From Thiotrichaceae bacterium (GTDB lineage: Bacteria; Pseudomonadota; Gammaproteobacteria; Beggiatoales; Beggiatoaceae): a DNA stretch of 64,000 nt. Both the position numbers and the translations under genes were made by a program. The notes under the pieces were generated by a model, which was not told the DNA's origin, did no database searches, and saw only the letters and a program-made list of their open reading frames with translations. Below are positions 63,115 through 64,000 of the stretch, piece after piece. The stretch covers positions 32,349 to 96,348 of the forward strand of contig JAABRD010000017.1 of the NCBI GenBank assembly GCA_011391085.1, given 5' to 3'. Position 1 is the stretch's first letter; each line of letters starts with the position of its first letter.

Positions 63115-63378
63115 TTAGAAACTACCCACGGGCGTCATTTTCAGTTGAAACCCCAAAGCTTTAATCAAACCAAACACGACATTAAAACTATGCTTTTCCT
63201 GTTCTATATCATTCGTCAATGAAGTTAGATGTTTAGCTTTAGCAATCTCACACAAGGCGTTTACAATAAATTCGGAATCCTCTCCCGCTTCATCTAAGCA
63301 CGCTTCCAAATAAAGCGTCATCTCCTCTGGTGTTTTCAAATGGTCTAAAATATTCCATTCTTTCAGTTTAATACTCAT
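63115..63378 (-). CDS. Addiction-module antidote protein (HigA-type XRE)
   Basis: 87 residues: [38 protein letters not shown] and [17 protein letters not shown] match the putative addiction-module antidote family, a short helix-turn-helix protein that represses the operon and neutralises a RelE/ParE-type toxin. The usual GLSRE..YKALS core is degenerated ([12 protein letters not shown]). It overlaps the toxin gene by four bases on the same strand, toxin first, the HigBA-like order. Confidence 0.85.
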   Translation of the reverse strand: MSIKLKEWNILDHLKTPEEMTLYLEACLDEAGEDSEFIVNALCEIAKAKHLTSLTNDIEQEKHSFNVVFGLIKALGFQLKMTPVGSF

Positions 63379-63683
63379 GAATCAGTCTCCTTTTTTAATT
63401 GGCGTGATAGTTGTAGTGCAGTTTTAATATCCATAGACTGTGTTAATTTATCACCACCAGCCAGTAAAATAACTATTTCGGTCCCTCGTTGCATAAAATA
63501 AATGCGATAACCTGCACCATAGTTTATCCTCATTTCAGAAACACCTTCACCCACAGGTTTACAATCCCCCAAATTACCCATCTAGGCCCGTTCAATTCTT
63601 GCACTAATTCTAGCTTTGGCCCGTAAATCTCGCAAGTTTTCAAACCAAATATCAAATTTTTCTGTGGTTAAAACCGTTTTCAT
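63375..63683 (-). pseudogene. RelE/ParE-type toxin with in-frame amber codon
   Basis: The full frame from ATG 63683 reads MKTVLTTEKFDIWFENLRDL, RAKARISARIERA, then TAG (63584-63582), then [33 protein letters not shown] and [14 protein letters not shown]. Together this is 103 codons, the normal size of the addiction-module killer family, with the conserved RI-R...GN-GD-KPVG-GV-E-RI pattern spanning the stop. A short restart at ATG 63581 could give 68 residues lacking the first helices. One base change (for example CAG or GAG to TAG) explains it, so toxin activity is probably lost. Confidence 0.85.
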
Positions 63684-63706
63684 AAATTGGTAACCTCATG
63701 CAAGAG

Positions 63707-64000
63707 TTGTCCAAAACATGTCGTCCAAAACATGTTTTGGACTCCTTGAACAACACTCCAACGATACGAGAAATTCTATATAGTAATATTCTCATAAATT
63801 TGTACACTTCCGCTTACGCGCAATCAGAATTATTGCGCGGCATCGCGCCGCCGCTACGCGGCAATGCCATTAAGTTAGGGAAAACCCCGTTGGAGTGGAG
63901 GCTTTAGCCGGCCGGCGGTAGGCAGACCCTGCACGTTGGGAAAGACGGGGGCGCCTACCGCCGGCCGGCTAAAGCCTCCACTCCAACGGGGTCTTAATTC
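63707..64000. repeat. CATGTTTTGGACTCC units and GC-rich nested palindrome
   Basis: GTCCAAAACATG repeats (63707-63745) and a short unique stretch, then 63866-64000: GCCATTAAGTTAGGGAAAAC, GGAGTGGAGGCTTTAGCCGG, GCCGGCGGTAGGC arms and complement, ending GGGGTCTTAATTC at the window edge. It is the inverse of 44265-44395. 63684-64000 holds no gene. Confidence 0.8.

Overview
The window looks like part of a gammaproteobacterial chromosome, most likely a relative of the filamentous or giant sulfur bacteria (Beggiatoa, Thioploca, Thiomargarita). This placement is inference. It rests on the gene types (type II secretion, gammaproteobacterial dapF-DUF484, TtcA, QmcA, cytochrome c', NiFe-hydrogenase maturation genes) and on genome habits known from that group: dense MITE-like palindromes, heptanucleotide tandem repeats, a self-splicing-type intron, a secreted metacaspase, a giant kinase-ATPase-cyclase and a formylglycine-generating-enzyme-like variable protein. 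Almost every intergenic gap is filled with palindromic repeats from at least six families, and several genes are broken.

Layout. 0-4.5 kb: minor pseudopilins and inner-membrane platform of a type II secretion system (gspH, I, J, K, L), interrupted by a decayed gene and a palindrome. 4.8-7.6 kb: a methyltransferase and htpG with a heat-shock-type promoter. 7.9-12.3 kb: a compact four-gene cassette (wing-helix/coiled-coil protein, P-loop ATPase, small acidic protein, PIN nuclease) between a truncated malQ and a truncated WD40 gene. 12.6-14.0 kb: cytochrome c', then tRNA-Pro, a tRNA-Arg(UCU) split by a 312-nt group I intron, and tRNA-His. 14.4-20.4 kb: hypC-hypA, a MutT/thiamine-phosphate-synthase-like fusion, hemD, ftsW, pssA, ilvC. 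20.7-24.3 kb: the rest of the secretion system seen here, gspF and gspD. 24.4-29.8 kb: rhodanese, NfeD, QmcA-like SPFH protein, ttcA, hybrid histidine kinase.

30.1-35.4 kb: a three-gene cluster of unknown function and a large secreted beta-propeller protein. 35.7-37.2 kb: dapF and DUF484. 37.5-42.1 kb: a defence-type island with two near-duplicate DNA methyltransferases carrying different central domains (the second fused to a PD-(D/E)XK nuclease), an AAA ATPase and a frameshifted DUF4276/TOPRIM-like partner. 42.2-50.5 kb: a YfiR/TonB-receptor fusion relic, a Sel1 protein, moaC, a CDGSH protein, a phage gp49-like protein, rhlE, a ParA pair, an M23 peptidase and a dienelactone-hydrolase-like protein. 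50.8-52.8 kb: glgC and tRNA-Ser(CGA). 52.9-64 kb: a PD-(D/E)XK-like protein, an FGE-fold protein whose C-terminus matches the pattern of diversity-generating-retroelement variable regions but carries an amber codon, a 1803-residue kinase/STAND/TPR/GAF/cyclase protein, a secreted caspase-like protease, and a toxin-antitoxin pair with a nonsense mutation in the toxin.

The best candidates for undescribed biology are the 8.0-11.7 kb ATPase/PIN cassette, the intron-bearing tRNA-Arg, the paired methyltransferases with swapped central domains, and the FGE variable-region protein close to the kinase and metacaspase.
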